Origin: Bin87 sp034423575
GTDB lineage: Bacteria > Chloroflexota > Dehalococcoidia > Lucifugimonadales > UBA3495
Length of the DNA: 64,000 nucleotides
Direction of reading: 5' to 3'
NCBI GenBank assembly: GCA_034423575.1
Contig: DAOUIF010000062.1
Location: 4,043 to 68,042, forward strand
Position 1 is the first letter of the stretch; every line of letters starts with the position of its first letter. Shown one piece after another: positions 27,966 through 37,036 of the stretch. Under the pieces are notes generated by a model. It had not been told where the DNA came from and did no database searches. It worked only from the letters and a program-made list of their open reading frames with translations. Both the position numbers and the translations under genes were made by a program.

Positions 27966-29417
27966 ATGAATGAAGCTACACGACCCAATGCCGGGTCAAA
28001 CAGCGCCGCGGATTGCGGCTGGCGCGGGGCCGAAGATCAGGAGCCGGGCCAACCCGGCCCGGAATGCGACCACACAGTCCCAATCCTCCCCGAATGGGCG
28101 CAGGATGACCCCCGGGGACGGCGATGGTTCAACCGCCGGCGCTTGATCCGAACCGGGTTGGTCGTCGTCGTGCTCCTGTTCCTGGCGTGGCTGTATTACC
28201 CGTTCTTCCCGAACCCGATCAAGCTGCTGTTCAACTCGCCCGAAACCATGCTCAGCTCGGCTTCCCTGCCGGGCCAATGGTCCATGGTTGGCCGGGATCT
28301 CCAGCTCACCCGTCACGTGCCCACCGTGGCCACTCAGCCCGAGGGCACGGTGGTCTGGTCTCACGATCTGGGCACTCCCACCCGTGCCGCCCCGATCGTG
28401 CACGAGGGCGTGGTGTACGCGGGCGGGTTTTTCAAGATCATCGCCCTGGAAGCGTCGATGGGCCAACTACTCTGGGAAGTGACCGTCCCCAGCCCGCTGG
28501 ATCACTCCGTGGCGCTGGCCGGCGATTTGCTGTACGTGGGCCTCACTGACCACCGGGTCGTGGCCGTTGACCTCGAAACGCAGCAATTCCGATGGTCCTA
28601 CAAGACAGAGGGCCCCATCGCCTCGTCGCCCATCGTCGCCGACGGCATCGTCTACGTGGGATCGGGCGACAATGCGCTAAACGCCCTGGACGCGGCCAGC
28701 GGAGACGTCTTGTGGCGGGAGGACATCGCGGGCGAAGTCCGCGCGGCGCCGGCCGTCAGCGAAGGCCACGTTTACGCCGCCGACAACCTCGGCAACCTGT
28801 ACGTATTCGACGCCAGGACCGGGCAGAGCAAATTGCGCTTCCGCACCGAAGGGAACACCAAAGCGTCCCCGGCTATCGCCAACGGGATGGCGTACTTCCC
28901 GTCCGGGGGACAGGTGCATGCGGTAGATGCCGACGCCCGGGAAATCGCCGGCGAGTACCAGTTCAAGCTGGTCTGGAAGCAGTTCTGGGACTGGAAGGTG
29001 CCGGGCGTGCCGCGGCCGCCGGCGCAGAAGGGAAGAATGTGGCTGTTTGATCCCGATTTCGCGTTCGATAACACCACAGGGCGCTGGTCCACGACAGGGC
29101 TGCTGGCGACCCCGTCGGTCGCGGACGATAAGATGTATGCGGGCAGTTTCAACGGCGGCTTTTACGAGGCCGACGCGCTTTCCGGCACCGAGACGTGGCG
29201 GTTTGAGGCCGACGGTGCCATGTTCGGGTCACCCGTGGTGGTGGGAGACCGGGTTTACTTTGGGACCGACGCTGGCAGCCTCTACGCCCTGGACCGCTCC
29301 AATGGCGAACCGATCTGGCAACTCCCGCTGGGAGCAGCCATCGACATCTCCCCGGTCTTCGCGGACGGGCGTTTGTACGTCAGGACGAACGACGGCCTGC
29401 TGCACGCCATAGAATAG
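27966..29417 (+). CDS. Membrane-anchored PQQ-like beta-propeller protein
   Basis: A 483-residue protein with a cytoplasmic N-terminal 60 residues and one transmembrane helix (GLVVVVLLFLAWLYY, about residues 62-76). An external propeller with PQQ_2-type blades follows (for example GVVYAGGFFKIIALEASMGQ and DGIVYVGSGDNALNALDAASG). It resembles BamB-type or quinoprotein-like propellers without catalytic PQQ residues that I can identify. It follows the ABC importer by 186 bp on the same strand and might scaffold a surface complex, but the link is only positional. Confidence 0.85.
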   Translation: MNEATRPNAGSNSAADCGWRGAEDQEPGQPGPECDHTVPILPEWAQDDPRGRRWFNRRRLIRTGLVVVVLLFLAWLYYPFFPNPIKLLFNSPETMLSSASLPGQWSMVGRDLQLTRHVPTVATQPEGTVVWSHDLGTPTRAAPIVHEGVVYAGGFFKIIALEASMGQLLWEVTVPSPLDHSVALAGDLLYVGLTDHRVVAVDLETQQFRWSYKTEGPIASSPIVADGIVYVGSGDNALNALDAASGDVLWREDIAGEVRAAPAVSEGHVYAADNLGNLYVFDARTGQSKLRFRTEGNTKASPAIANGMAYFPSGGQVHAVDADAREIAGEYQFKLVWKQFWDWKVPGVPRPPAQKGRMWLFDPDFAFDNTTGRWSTTGLLATPSVADDKMYAGSFNGGFYEADALSGTETWRFEADGAMFGSPVVVGDRVYFGTDAGSLYALDRSNGEPIWQLPLGAAIDISPVFADGRLYVRTNDGLLHAIE

Positions 29418-29472
29418 AGTAACGCGCGCCACAACCTTCCCTGGCCGCGCCGGACCACGTCGCGAACGCGAA

Positions 29473-31017
29473 CTAACTTCCCGCTTTGATGAAGTCGGCC
29501 GCCCGCTCGGCCACCATTATGATGGTGGCGTTGGTGTTGGCCCGGACTATGTCCGGCATCACGGAGGCGTCGACCACCCGCAGGTTCTGCATGCCATGCA
29601 CCCGGCAGTACTGGTCCACCACCGCCGTTGGATCCTCCGCCGGACCCATCTTGCAGGTGACCGAAGTGTGGCCGGCGATACCGGCGTTCTGCTGCAGCCA
29701 CGCATCCAGGGAACTGTCATCGGCCAGGTCAGCGTCGGTCGGCGACTGGCGCTCCGCCAACAGGTCGACGAAGGCCGGATGCTCCAAAATCGACACGGTG
29801 CGCCGTACGGCGTCCCGGAACCGGGAGGTATCCCTGGCATCGGAAAGAAACTGGAAGTCCAAGTCCGGCTGGACCGATACGTTAGCGGATACCAAGGTGA
29901 GCAGGCCCTCGCTGTAGGGGTATTCCAAGCGACAGCCGATCCGAATGTTGAGCGCGTCCCGACTCTCCGGATACGACGTCGTGGGCTGGACCTGGATGTC
30001 GTTGCGGTCGGATGACCCTGCCGCCGTGAACCGCAGCCCTACCTGATTGCGAGGCGCGTCTGGAGCCAGGTGGTGGTCAGGGTGAGCTCGGAACACGATG
30101 GACACCGACGGGTGGTTTTTCATGCTCCGCCCGACCCCGGGCAACTCGTGGATCGGCTCTATGCCCAGCGGGCGCAGCTGTTCGGAAACGCCAATGCCGG
30201 AAAGGAGCAGCAACTGCGGCGAGGCGATGGCCCCGGCGCTGAGGATGATCTCGTCTCCTTCGACGACGAAAACGTCACCGCCGCTCTCCACCTCCACGCC
30301 AACCGCTCGTGGTGAGCCTGTCGAACCATGGTCGAACAAGATGCGCCGAACCACAACGTTGGACCGGATGGTCAGGTTCAACCGGTGGCGGCAGGCGTCG
30401 AGATACGTGATGGCGGTGCTCATGCGCACCCCGCCCGGGTTGTTCAACGGCATGGCGCCGACGCCGGTGGCATCCGGATGGTTCATATCCGGATCGTCCG
30501 GGAAGCCGGCATCCCGGCACGCCCGATAGAATGCCGCCTGCAGGGGGATCCAGGTCTCGTTGGGATGCCGCCAAACCGGTATGGGCCCTTCCGAACCGTG
30601 AAAGTCGTCCCTGATGTCGGCGTCGTTTTCCAGCCTGCGGAAGTAGGGCAACGTTTTCTGATAGCTCCACTCGTCGTTGCCAGCCGCAGCCCACCCGTCG
30701 AAATCCTCCGGGGCGCCCCGCAGCAGGATCTGGTGATTGATCGCGCTGCTTCCACCGGTGACCTTGCCGCGGGCCACGTGCAATGGCCGCGCCTGTTGCG
30801 CGGTGGACCTGCCGACCAGCGACCAGTTGTGGGCCGCCCCTTCTTCGGACGCGGCCTGGTTCATATCGAATTTCAGCTCATCGGGCAACTGATCCGGTCC
30901 GGGATAATCGGGGCCGGCTTCCAGCAGCAGTACGGATCGCCCGGGATCTTCCGACAACCGGTTGGCCAGCACGCAGCCCGCAGAGCCCGCCCCTACGATG
31001 ATGACGTCGTACTTCAT
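29473..31017 (-). CDS. GMC-family FAD oxidoreductase (choline-dehydrogenase-like)
   Basis: A 514-residue GMC enzyme. The ADP-binding motif IVGAGSAGCVLANRLSE is at residues 6-22, and PROSITE-like GMC signature 1 is GKVTGGSSAINHQILLRG. The C-terminal catalytic region has GHTSVTCKMG (active-site His) and the conserved Asn in VRANTNATI. Its start is 17 bp from the stop of the amidohydrolase upstream on the same strand, so they probably share a transcript. The family oxidises alcohols to aldehydes or ketones. Confidence 0.92.
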   Translation of the reverse strand: MKYDVIIVGAGSAGCVLANRLSEDPGRSVLLLEAGPDYPGPDQLPDELKFDMNQAASEEGAAHNWSLVGRSTAQQARPLHVARGKVTGGSSAINHQILLRGAPEDFDGWAAAGNDEWSYQKTLPYFRRLENDADIRDDFHGSEGPIPVWRHPNETWIPLQAAFYRACRDAGFPDDPDMNHPDATGVGAMPLNNPGGVRMSTAITYLDACRHRLNLTIRSNVVVRRILFDHGSTGSPRAVGVEVESGGDVFVVEGDEIILSAGAIASPQLLLLSGIGVSEQLRPLGIEPIHELPGVGRSMKNHPSVSIVFRAHPDHHLAPDAPRNQVGLRFTAAGSSDRNDIQVQPTTSYPESRDALNIRIGCRLEYPYSEGLLTLVSANVSVQPDLDFQFLSDARDTSRFRDAVRRTVSILEHPAFVDLLAERQSPTDADLADDSSLDAWLQQNAGIAGHTSVTCKMGPAEDPTAVVDQYCRVHGMQNLRVVDASVMPDIVRANTNATIIMVAERAADFIKAGS

Positions 31018-31034
31018 GCCTCGTCGACCTCGCG

Positions 31035-32051
31035 TTACGCCTCGATGCGGTACACCCGGACCGCCGTGTCGTGGAGCAAGTTCACCCGCTCGCTGGCGCT
31101 GTAGCTTCGGGAAAGCCGCTTGAAGGCGTTGTACATCACGTTGTAAGAGAAGGAGACCTTGTCCGGCGGGAAGTTGCTCTCGAACATGCAGCGATCCGGA
31201 CCGAACTGTTCAATGCAGTGGGTCATCCAAGGGGCCATTGCCTCGGCCAACTCCTCGGACCCTATAGGCTCGGCGCGCGCAGGCCAGTCGAAACCCCAGC
31301 GCGGCATGCCCAATCCGCCCAGCTTGCACGTAACGTTGGGGCATTCCGCCACCGCGCTGATGCCCTCCCGCCAGGCCGGTATGACCTCGTCATCCTTGCC
31401 GGCATAAATCCCGGTGCGGCTGACTCCGCCCACATGGTTGAGGATTATCGACACCTCGGGGACTGCCCGCGCGAATTCGGCGAGCTCGTTCAACTGCGGG
31501 AAGGACAGCATCACGTCCAGCGAAAGGCCCATGCTCGCCAGTACCCTGGCTCCGGTGCGGAAGGTCTCGTTGGACATGATCCCCTGGGTTTCGCGGTTTT
31601 CTATCAGTGGATCGGGGCTCCAGGTCACGTTGTGCCGGATGCCCTTGAAGCGGTTAGGGCTCGCCGCCTGCAACGCTTCCAGCACCCGGGTCACGTCGTC
31701 CCCGAGCTTGAGGTCGGCGTGGCCCACGATGGCGGCCGCGGCCCGGGCCCCGCCGTATGTGCCGCTGGCGCTGGCCGCGGCCAGCCCCTGCACGAATTCC
31801 ACCTCGCCCACCGGCTGCAACTCCACCGGCCCGTCGGCGCGATACATCGACCGCGCTTCAACGAACACCGTGGATCGGACGTTGTGTCCCGAATCGAGGT
31901 CGGCCATCAGCTCGTGGAGCAGGTAGCGCTGGTAGGGGATGCTCTGCAGACGTCCATCCCAGAAGTGGTGGTGCGGGTCGCACAGCGGGATATCGGGTTC
32001 GATCGGGTCTTCCTGGGTCAGGGCCAGCCAGTCATTGTCTCCAAAAGGCAC
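31035..32051 (-). CDS. Amidohydrolase-2 family hydrolase (paralogue of 840-1856)
   Basis: A 338-residue TIM-barrel hydrolase colinear with the protein at 840-1856, sharing blocks such as PYQRYLL, GHNVRSTVFVEAR, AAAAIVGHADLKLGDDV and EQFGPDRCMFESNFP. The HxH site lies in CDPHHHFW. It is the first gene of a two-gene run with the GMC oxidoreductase, so it likely hydrolyses the product of, or precursor for, an alcohol oxidation. The exact substrate cannot be inferred. Confidence 0.87.
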   Translation of the reverse strand: MPFGDNDWLALTQEDPIEPDIPLCDPHHHFWDGRLQSIPYQRYLLHELMADLDSGHNVRSTVFVEARSMYRADGPVELQPVGEVEFVQGLAAASASGTYGGARAAAAIVGHADLKLGDDVTRVLEALQAASPNRFKGIRHNVTWSPDPLIENRETQGIMSNETFRTGARVLASMGLSLDVMLSFPQLNELAEFARAVPEVSIILNHVGGVSRTGIYAGKDDEVIPAWREGISAVAECPNVTCKLGGLGMPRWGFDWPARAEPIGSEELAEAMAPWMTHCIEQFGPDRCMFESNFPPDKVSFSYNVMYNAFKRLSRSYSASERVNLLHDTAVRVYRIEA

Positions 32052-32150
32052 GTCAATTCCTCCGTCTCCGTGTGATTCAGGGCAATGATACCACCCGTGC
32101 GGCGCGTCTCGGGCTGGTGGGTATCCAGCGGCATCATGCGGCCGGGAAAC

Positions 32151-32242
32151 GTCAGAATCAGGATTTTCAGGACCGGGTCCGTTCTGGGGTGGAGCTCCCC
32201 CAATCCGGTCAAATCATAAATCCCGTAAGTCCTGATTCTGAC
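32151..32242. repeat. Palindromic repeat, GTCAGAATCAGG family, copy 3
   Basis: A 92-bp element with ends GTCAGAATCAGGATTTTCAGG and AGTCCTGATTCTGAC, lying between the amidohydrolase start and a channel-gene fragment. The central part, containing GGGTCCG and CCCCAATCCGG, is more divergent than in copy 1. Confidence 0.85.
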
Positions 32243-32273
32243 GCCGGCGCTAGCGGTTTTGCTCATCCTTGGC

Positions 32274-32432
32274 CTAGTCCGCGTTCAACCGTTCTTCCAA
32301 CCGCTTTAGTGTCTCCTGGGTTGCTCGCAACTCACGCACGAGGTCCTGCCGCGATACCGGCTCGTTGCCTTCGAATAGCTTCCCCCGCTTCGTCTCGTCC
32401 AGGCTGTTGATGATGATGGCGATGAACGTCGC
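32274..32432 (-). pseudogene. C-terminal fragment of a voltage-gated channel gene
   Basis: The last 50 codons of this minus-strand frame read TFIAIIINSLDETKRGK and then a charged coiled-coil tail ending in a normal TAG. They align with the S6 end and tail of the intact channel at 35848-36681 (FIAIIINSLDEAKAERAP...). Everything before the S6 end (pore, voltage sensor) is missing; upstream codons of the open frame look unrelated. I read it as the broken 3' end of a paralogous channel gene. Confidence 0.65.
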
Positions 32433-33022
32433 TATCAAATCATCATACGCATACTCTGACCGTGCCTCTCTGGAGAGGCGAGATACCAGGCCTGCGGCAG
32501 ATGTCGCTGCAGCAGAAGTCCTCGCCGAATAGACGGCGACGAAGCAAATCTCAACCACCGAAAGGGACCAACCCGGCCGTGAACGCAGACACGGAGCAGG
32601 GGTCAGGCAGTGGATGAGGAAGCCGCTTGGCAGACACGGGCTGGCGGCGCCCTTACCGGGCCGCCAGCGGCGGGTTCGACTTACCTCGACTGAAATAGGG
32701 AACCGACGGTGAATCAGCGCCACGGTATACCGCTCCAAACGAGCACCGGAAACATAACGGTACCCGCAATAGGTTGCGATTCACCGGACCGACCCTCTCG
32801 GATCGAATGCGCAGAGCCCTGGGCGTTCCAATCACAGCCGGTGATACTACGCGCAGGACCACTATTGTGGAGAGTTTTGATCCCTCCTCTGACAACTATC
32901 TGGCTGCCCGGTTCCGCGACGGCAGGCAGCGCCCGCAAACGTAAATGTCTTTTCTTTGCGAGTCAAGTCGGAAAGAGCCTTTTCTCGCGACCAGCAACGG
33001 CACCCAGGCGAGGAAAATCACG

Positions 33023-35787
33023 ATGCAAGAAATTACAGGACGTTTTCCCCGGCTCACCGACGAGCAGAAAGCGGTGATCGAGCACGCCTCTGGACCGCTG
33101 GCGGTGATAGCCGGGCCCGGTTCCGGAAAAACGACGACCATAATCCTGCGGGCCATCAACCTGCTGGCCTCGAGGCTCGCCCGACCGCAAGACCTGGTCA
33201 TCACCACGTTTTCCCGCGAGGCGGCGAGAGACCTCTGGAACCGGTTCTTTGGCCATCCGGCCGGACGCACATTGGTCCGAGGTTCAGATCACGACCATTC
33301 ACGGCGTTTGCCAGAACCTGCTGAGGCGCCATGGCCAGCGCATCGTTGCGCCGGGGTTCAGGACGCTGGACGCGCTCGGCCGGTCGGCGTTCCTGGACAG
33401 CCGGCTGTTTGACATCACGACCAAGCGGGCGCTCCTGTCCCGCCGTTGGGGGACGGCCACGCATGTGGTCCGGGGACTGGCCCAGGCCTTCGATCAGATC
33501 GTGGAACAGTCCGTGGACGCCAGGGACCTGGTATCGGCCGCCGACCCGCTGCACCGGGCGGTGGGCGCGGTGTACCTGGAATACGAGGCGTCCCTGCGGG
33601 AAGCGGGACTCGCCGACTTTGCCCACCTCCTGGGGTGGGCCCGCGACCTGCTGGGCGATCCCCAGTCGGACCACATAGTGGACGCGCGCACGTATGCGAT
33701 GGTGGACGAGTACCAGGACACCACGCCGCTGCAGGCCGAGATATTCCGGCGCTGGACGGCGGGCAGCGGCAACCTCATGGTGGTCGGCGACGACGACCAG
33801 AGCATCTACTCCTTTCGGGGAGCCAGACCGGACAGTCTGCGGGCGTTCACCCGGAGCGTTCCCGGTAGCCGGACCATCCGGCTGTCGGTCAACCACCGGT
33901 CCTGCGCCGGAATAGCGGAGGCGACCTCGCGGTGGATGCGGGCCATCGTCGGGGAAGAACGAGGGGACTGCGCCGCACACGACGTCGGGTCCCGTGTCTC
34001 CGACCGGGACCGGTATCCCGGCGTGATGGTCGTGGAGGGCGCCAGTCCCGACGATGAGGCCCGAAAAGTCGCCGCCGCCTTCCGTCAACTGAAGGAGGAT
34101 GGCGTCGTCGCCGACTACGGGCAGATCTCCCTGCTGCTCCACAGCGTCCGCGATCACGTGGTTGGCCCCTATCGGGACGGTCTCAGGGACCAGGGGATCC
34201 CCCACGTCGTCAGGCAGCGGGTGAAACTGCTGGAGCATCCCGACGTCAAACTCATGGTCGGGTGCCTGGCGATCATCTTTGACGCGCTCCAGGACACCGC
34301 CGGAAGCCCACCTTCGGGCAACGGGGCGTTTCGCCGCTATCTGCGCGAAGCCGCAGAACTCGTGTGGGCTAGCACGGCCCCGGACACCCCGCTGGGCCGT
34401 GCCCTCACGAGGTGGCCGGCCCAGTTGCGAGAGGCGATGGCCAACGGGACGACGCTGGACCGCAATGTCCACGATTACTGCTACGCCCTGATGGCGGTGG
34501 AGCCCTTCTCGCTGCTCCGGCGCGAGCCGGAGGCCACCCGCGCCCTGGCCTGTTGGTCCCGGTGCGTCCAGACCTTCCACGACCACTACGGGCACACGAA
34601 AATCTCCGGCGACGGGATCGGGTTGATGAAGCACGACCTGTTCGAGAGGATTTTTACCTCTCCTGCACCAGGAATCAACCTGGCAACCGGCGGACCAGGG
34701 AGCCGATGCCGGAGCGGTCCAGATCATGACCGTCCACCAGAGCAAGGGCCTGGAGTTCCCCGTGACCGCCGTGGCTTCCCTCGCCCACAATCCCGCTCCC
34801 CACAACCTCGACCTGGATCTGTCCGCCTTCGCTGCGGAGCACGGAAAAGGAACTCGCGAGGTAGACCCAGCATTGGATCAGGTACGATGCAAGTACACCG
34901 CCTTCACCCGTGCGGCGGATCTGCTCCTGCTGTCGGGGCACGGCGAACCCGCACCCACCGTTCAGGCCATTTGGCACGGGGCGCCGCGCTGGTTGCCGGA
35001 CGGTCGCAGGTCGCTGGCGCGCCAGCGATTCCGGTGCCGGCCCAAGCCGACTGCAAAGCCTTCCTACTCCGTCACCGGAGACCTGGCCCAGCACCGGCTC
35101 TGCCCGCGGCGGTACCAGTTTTTCAGCCGGGAGGGGTTTGTCCAGCCGGCGACGCAGCAAAGCGCGCTCGGCTCATTAGTCCACCGGAGCATCGATGCCG
35201 TCCACCGGAGGGTTCTGGGCGGTCTGCCGCTGGACGACCGGGCCGTCAGGGAGATCGTCAGTCGGGAGAGCGCGTCAACCCCGGCGGACCGGGGCCGCGC
35301 CCTGCGGCAGGTGCGCCGATATGTGAGGGACAACGAGAAAAACTTCGGCGGGATCATCGGGTCCGAGACGCCCCTCCAGGCGGACCTGGGCGATTTCATC
35401 ATGACCGGGCGGACGGACCTCATCACCCAACAGGGGGACGGGCTGGCCGTCACGGACATCAAGACCGGCCGGCTCGCCGCCGGGGACGGAGAGCGCCAGG
35501 CGGCGTACCGCGACCAGTTGATGCTGTACGCCCACCTGGTGGCGGAGCGGTACCGGCAGCCGGTGGTGCGGGCGTCCTTCCGCTGGACGGACGCACCCGA
35601 GGGTTCGGATGCGGTGCAGTCCTTCGCCGTCTCGAAAGAGAGTGTGGCCGAGGCCTTGCGCGGAGGAGCGCAGACCGCAGACCGGATCAGCGCCGGCGAT
35701 TTTACGATCCAGCAGCCGCCGCCAACCGCCGTGTGCAACTGCTGCGCTCTGCAATCCGTCTGTCGACGGGACGGCACCATCAACTAA
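33023..35787 (+). pseudogene. UvrD/PcrA-like helicase with C-terminal PD-(D/E)xK nuclease, two frameshifts
   Basis: Three consecutive frames together make one about 920-residue helicase-nuclease. The first (from ATG 33023, GAGG upstream) has Walker A AGPGSGKTT and TTFSREAARDL. The second has ITTIHGVCQNLLRR, VDEYQDTTPLQ and VVGDDDQSIYSFRGA. The third has VHQSKGLEFPV and YTAFTRAADLLLL, followed by a nuclease with GRTDLI...TDIKTG. Cysteines in RLCPRR and CNCCALQSVC resemble an AddB/Cas4 iron-sulfur site. The shifts are each plus one: near 33273-33276, and in a run of five T at 34651-34655. The cause may be true decay or assembly error. Intact relatives repair DNA or degrade foreign DNA. Confidence 0.8.
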
Positions 35788-35847
35788 AACTGAGCACCGA
35801 CTGGCAACTTGACCGCCGGCATTGCTCATTTCCGTTACCGAGCATTT

Positions 35848-36681
35848 TCAATCGGCAGGATGATCTTTCTCGGTGTCGCTCAGCCGGAGTTTATTCTCCA
35901 GCCTAGCCAGCATTTCCTGGGCAGTCCTGATCTCAGCCAGCAGTTCCTCTTGTGAGACCGCTCCTTCCACCTCCGGGGCCCGTTCCGCTTTGGCCTCGTC
36001 CAGGCTGTTGATTATGATGGCGATAAACAGATTAATTACAACGAAGGTTCCGACGACCACGAAACTGACGAAGTAGATCCACGACCACGGGTAATGCTCC
36101 ATTGCGGTGTTCATGATCTGGGTCCAGTTGTCCAGCGTGGTGATGTTGAACAGGGTCAGCAAGGACTTTCCGAGGGTGCCCCAGTGCGCCGGATCGTGTT
36201 CATGGAACAGCTGGTGCCCCATGATGGCGTAGATGTACGCCACAATGCTCATCAGCATCATGACGTGGCCCACGCTGGGGATGGACCGAACCAGGGCGGC
36301 GACGATTAGCCGTAGGTCCCGGATGGCCGAGATCAGGCGCACCACCCGCAACAGGCGGGCGAGGCGGGCGATCATCGCAAACTGGCCGGTGGCGGGCACC
36401 AGTGCGAAAACGATGATTAGGAAGTCGAAGACGTTCCAACCGTCGCGGAAGTACCGCTGCGGTCTGGGCCAAAGGGCCAGCATCTTGAGAGCCGCTTCGA
36501 CGATGAACACCCCCAGGGCGATGTCGTTGCCCAGGTATAGCCAGTCGCCGTAGAGCCGGCTGATAGTGGTCGAAGTCTCCAGCCCCAGTATGATGCCATT
36601 GACTATGATTACGCTGATGATGAGGTATTCGAACCACGTGGCGTTGACGAGCCTGGATGCGAAATTAGCCAGATTTATCAT
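35848..36681 (-). CDS. Bacterial voltage-gated sodium/cation channel (NaChBac-like)
   Basis: A 277-residue, six-helix ion-transport protein, the usual length for single-domain bacterial channels. S4 has arginines at every third position (Arg106, 109, 112, 115 in ARLARLLRVVRLI). The pore loop reads TLDNW (residues 182-186), where NaChBac-type channels have TLESW, so the filter acid is Asp184 instead of Glu. S6 ends in NLFIAIIINSLDEAK, followed by a coiled coil (about residues 240-268) that would form the tetramer tail. Fragments of paralogues lie on both sides (32274 and 39341). Sodium or calcium preference cannot be settled by sequence. Confidence 0.9.
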   Translation of the reverse strand: MINLANFASRLVNATWFEYLIISVIIVNGIILGLETSTTISRLYGDWLYLGNDIALGVFIVEAALKMLALWPRPQRYFRDGWNVFDFLIIVFALVPATGQFAMIARLARLLRVVRLISAIRDLRLIVAALVRSIPSVGHVMMLMSIVAYIYAIMGHQLFHEHDPAHWGTLGKSLLTLFNITTLDNWTQIMNTAMEHYPWSWIYFVSFVVVGTFVVINLFIAIIINSLDEAKAERAPEVEGAVSQEELLAEIRTAQEMLARLENKLRLSDTEKDHPAD

Positions 36682-37036
36682 GGAGGTGAGGATACAGCGT
36701 TAGGCTATCTGGTGGAACCGACAGGGGCCGAGTACTTCACAGGAGCAGACACATCCCTCAGCACGCTTGTCGGCGGCGCGAGCGGCTGACGCACGGACCG
36801 CGTTGTTGCACAGCTGAGTCGATGCGGCCTCCCATAGCCGAGGCTGGCAGGCGCAGAGTTGGGCAGATATTTTGGTTGGGGTGGCATCGGGCTGTAGGAT
36901 GAGGCACGCCGGTCGATCGAAAAACGGTCAGGGTGCGGTCCGTGGGTGGCCATCGGACTCTGAGCCGCGTGTCGTTTATGCGAGTAAACGGCTTTCCCCT
37001 CATGCGCTCGACCCCGGCCTTTTGACGACTGACTTA
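36682..37036. other. Gap with no recognisable gene
   Basis: This 355-bp stretch between the channel start and the insertion sequence has short open frames on both strands with shadow-like, Arg/Ser/Pro-rich translations. I see no family match, RNA gene or clear repeat. The missing 5' part of the serine recombinase is not here either. Confidence 0.5.

Noticed and set aside
32433..32738. 5' two-thirds of the frame holding the channel fragment as a real gene
   Set aside because: Residues before the S6-like part are low-complexity and unrelated to any channel; only the C-terminal 50 codons are supported.
34800..35906. Continuation of the helicase second frame to 35906 as protein
   Set aside because: After the T-run shift it becomes Arg/Pro/Gly-rich nonsense, while the third frame carries motifs V, VI and the nuclease.
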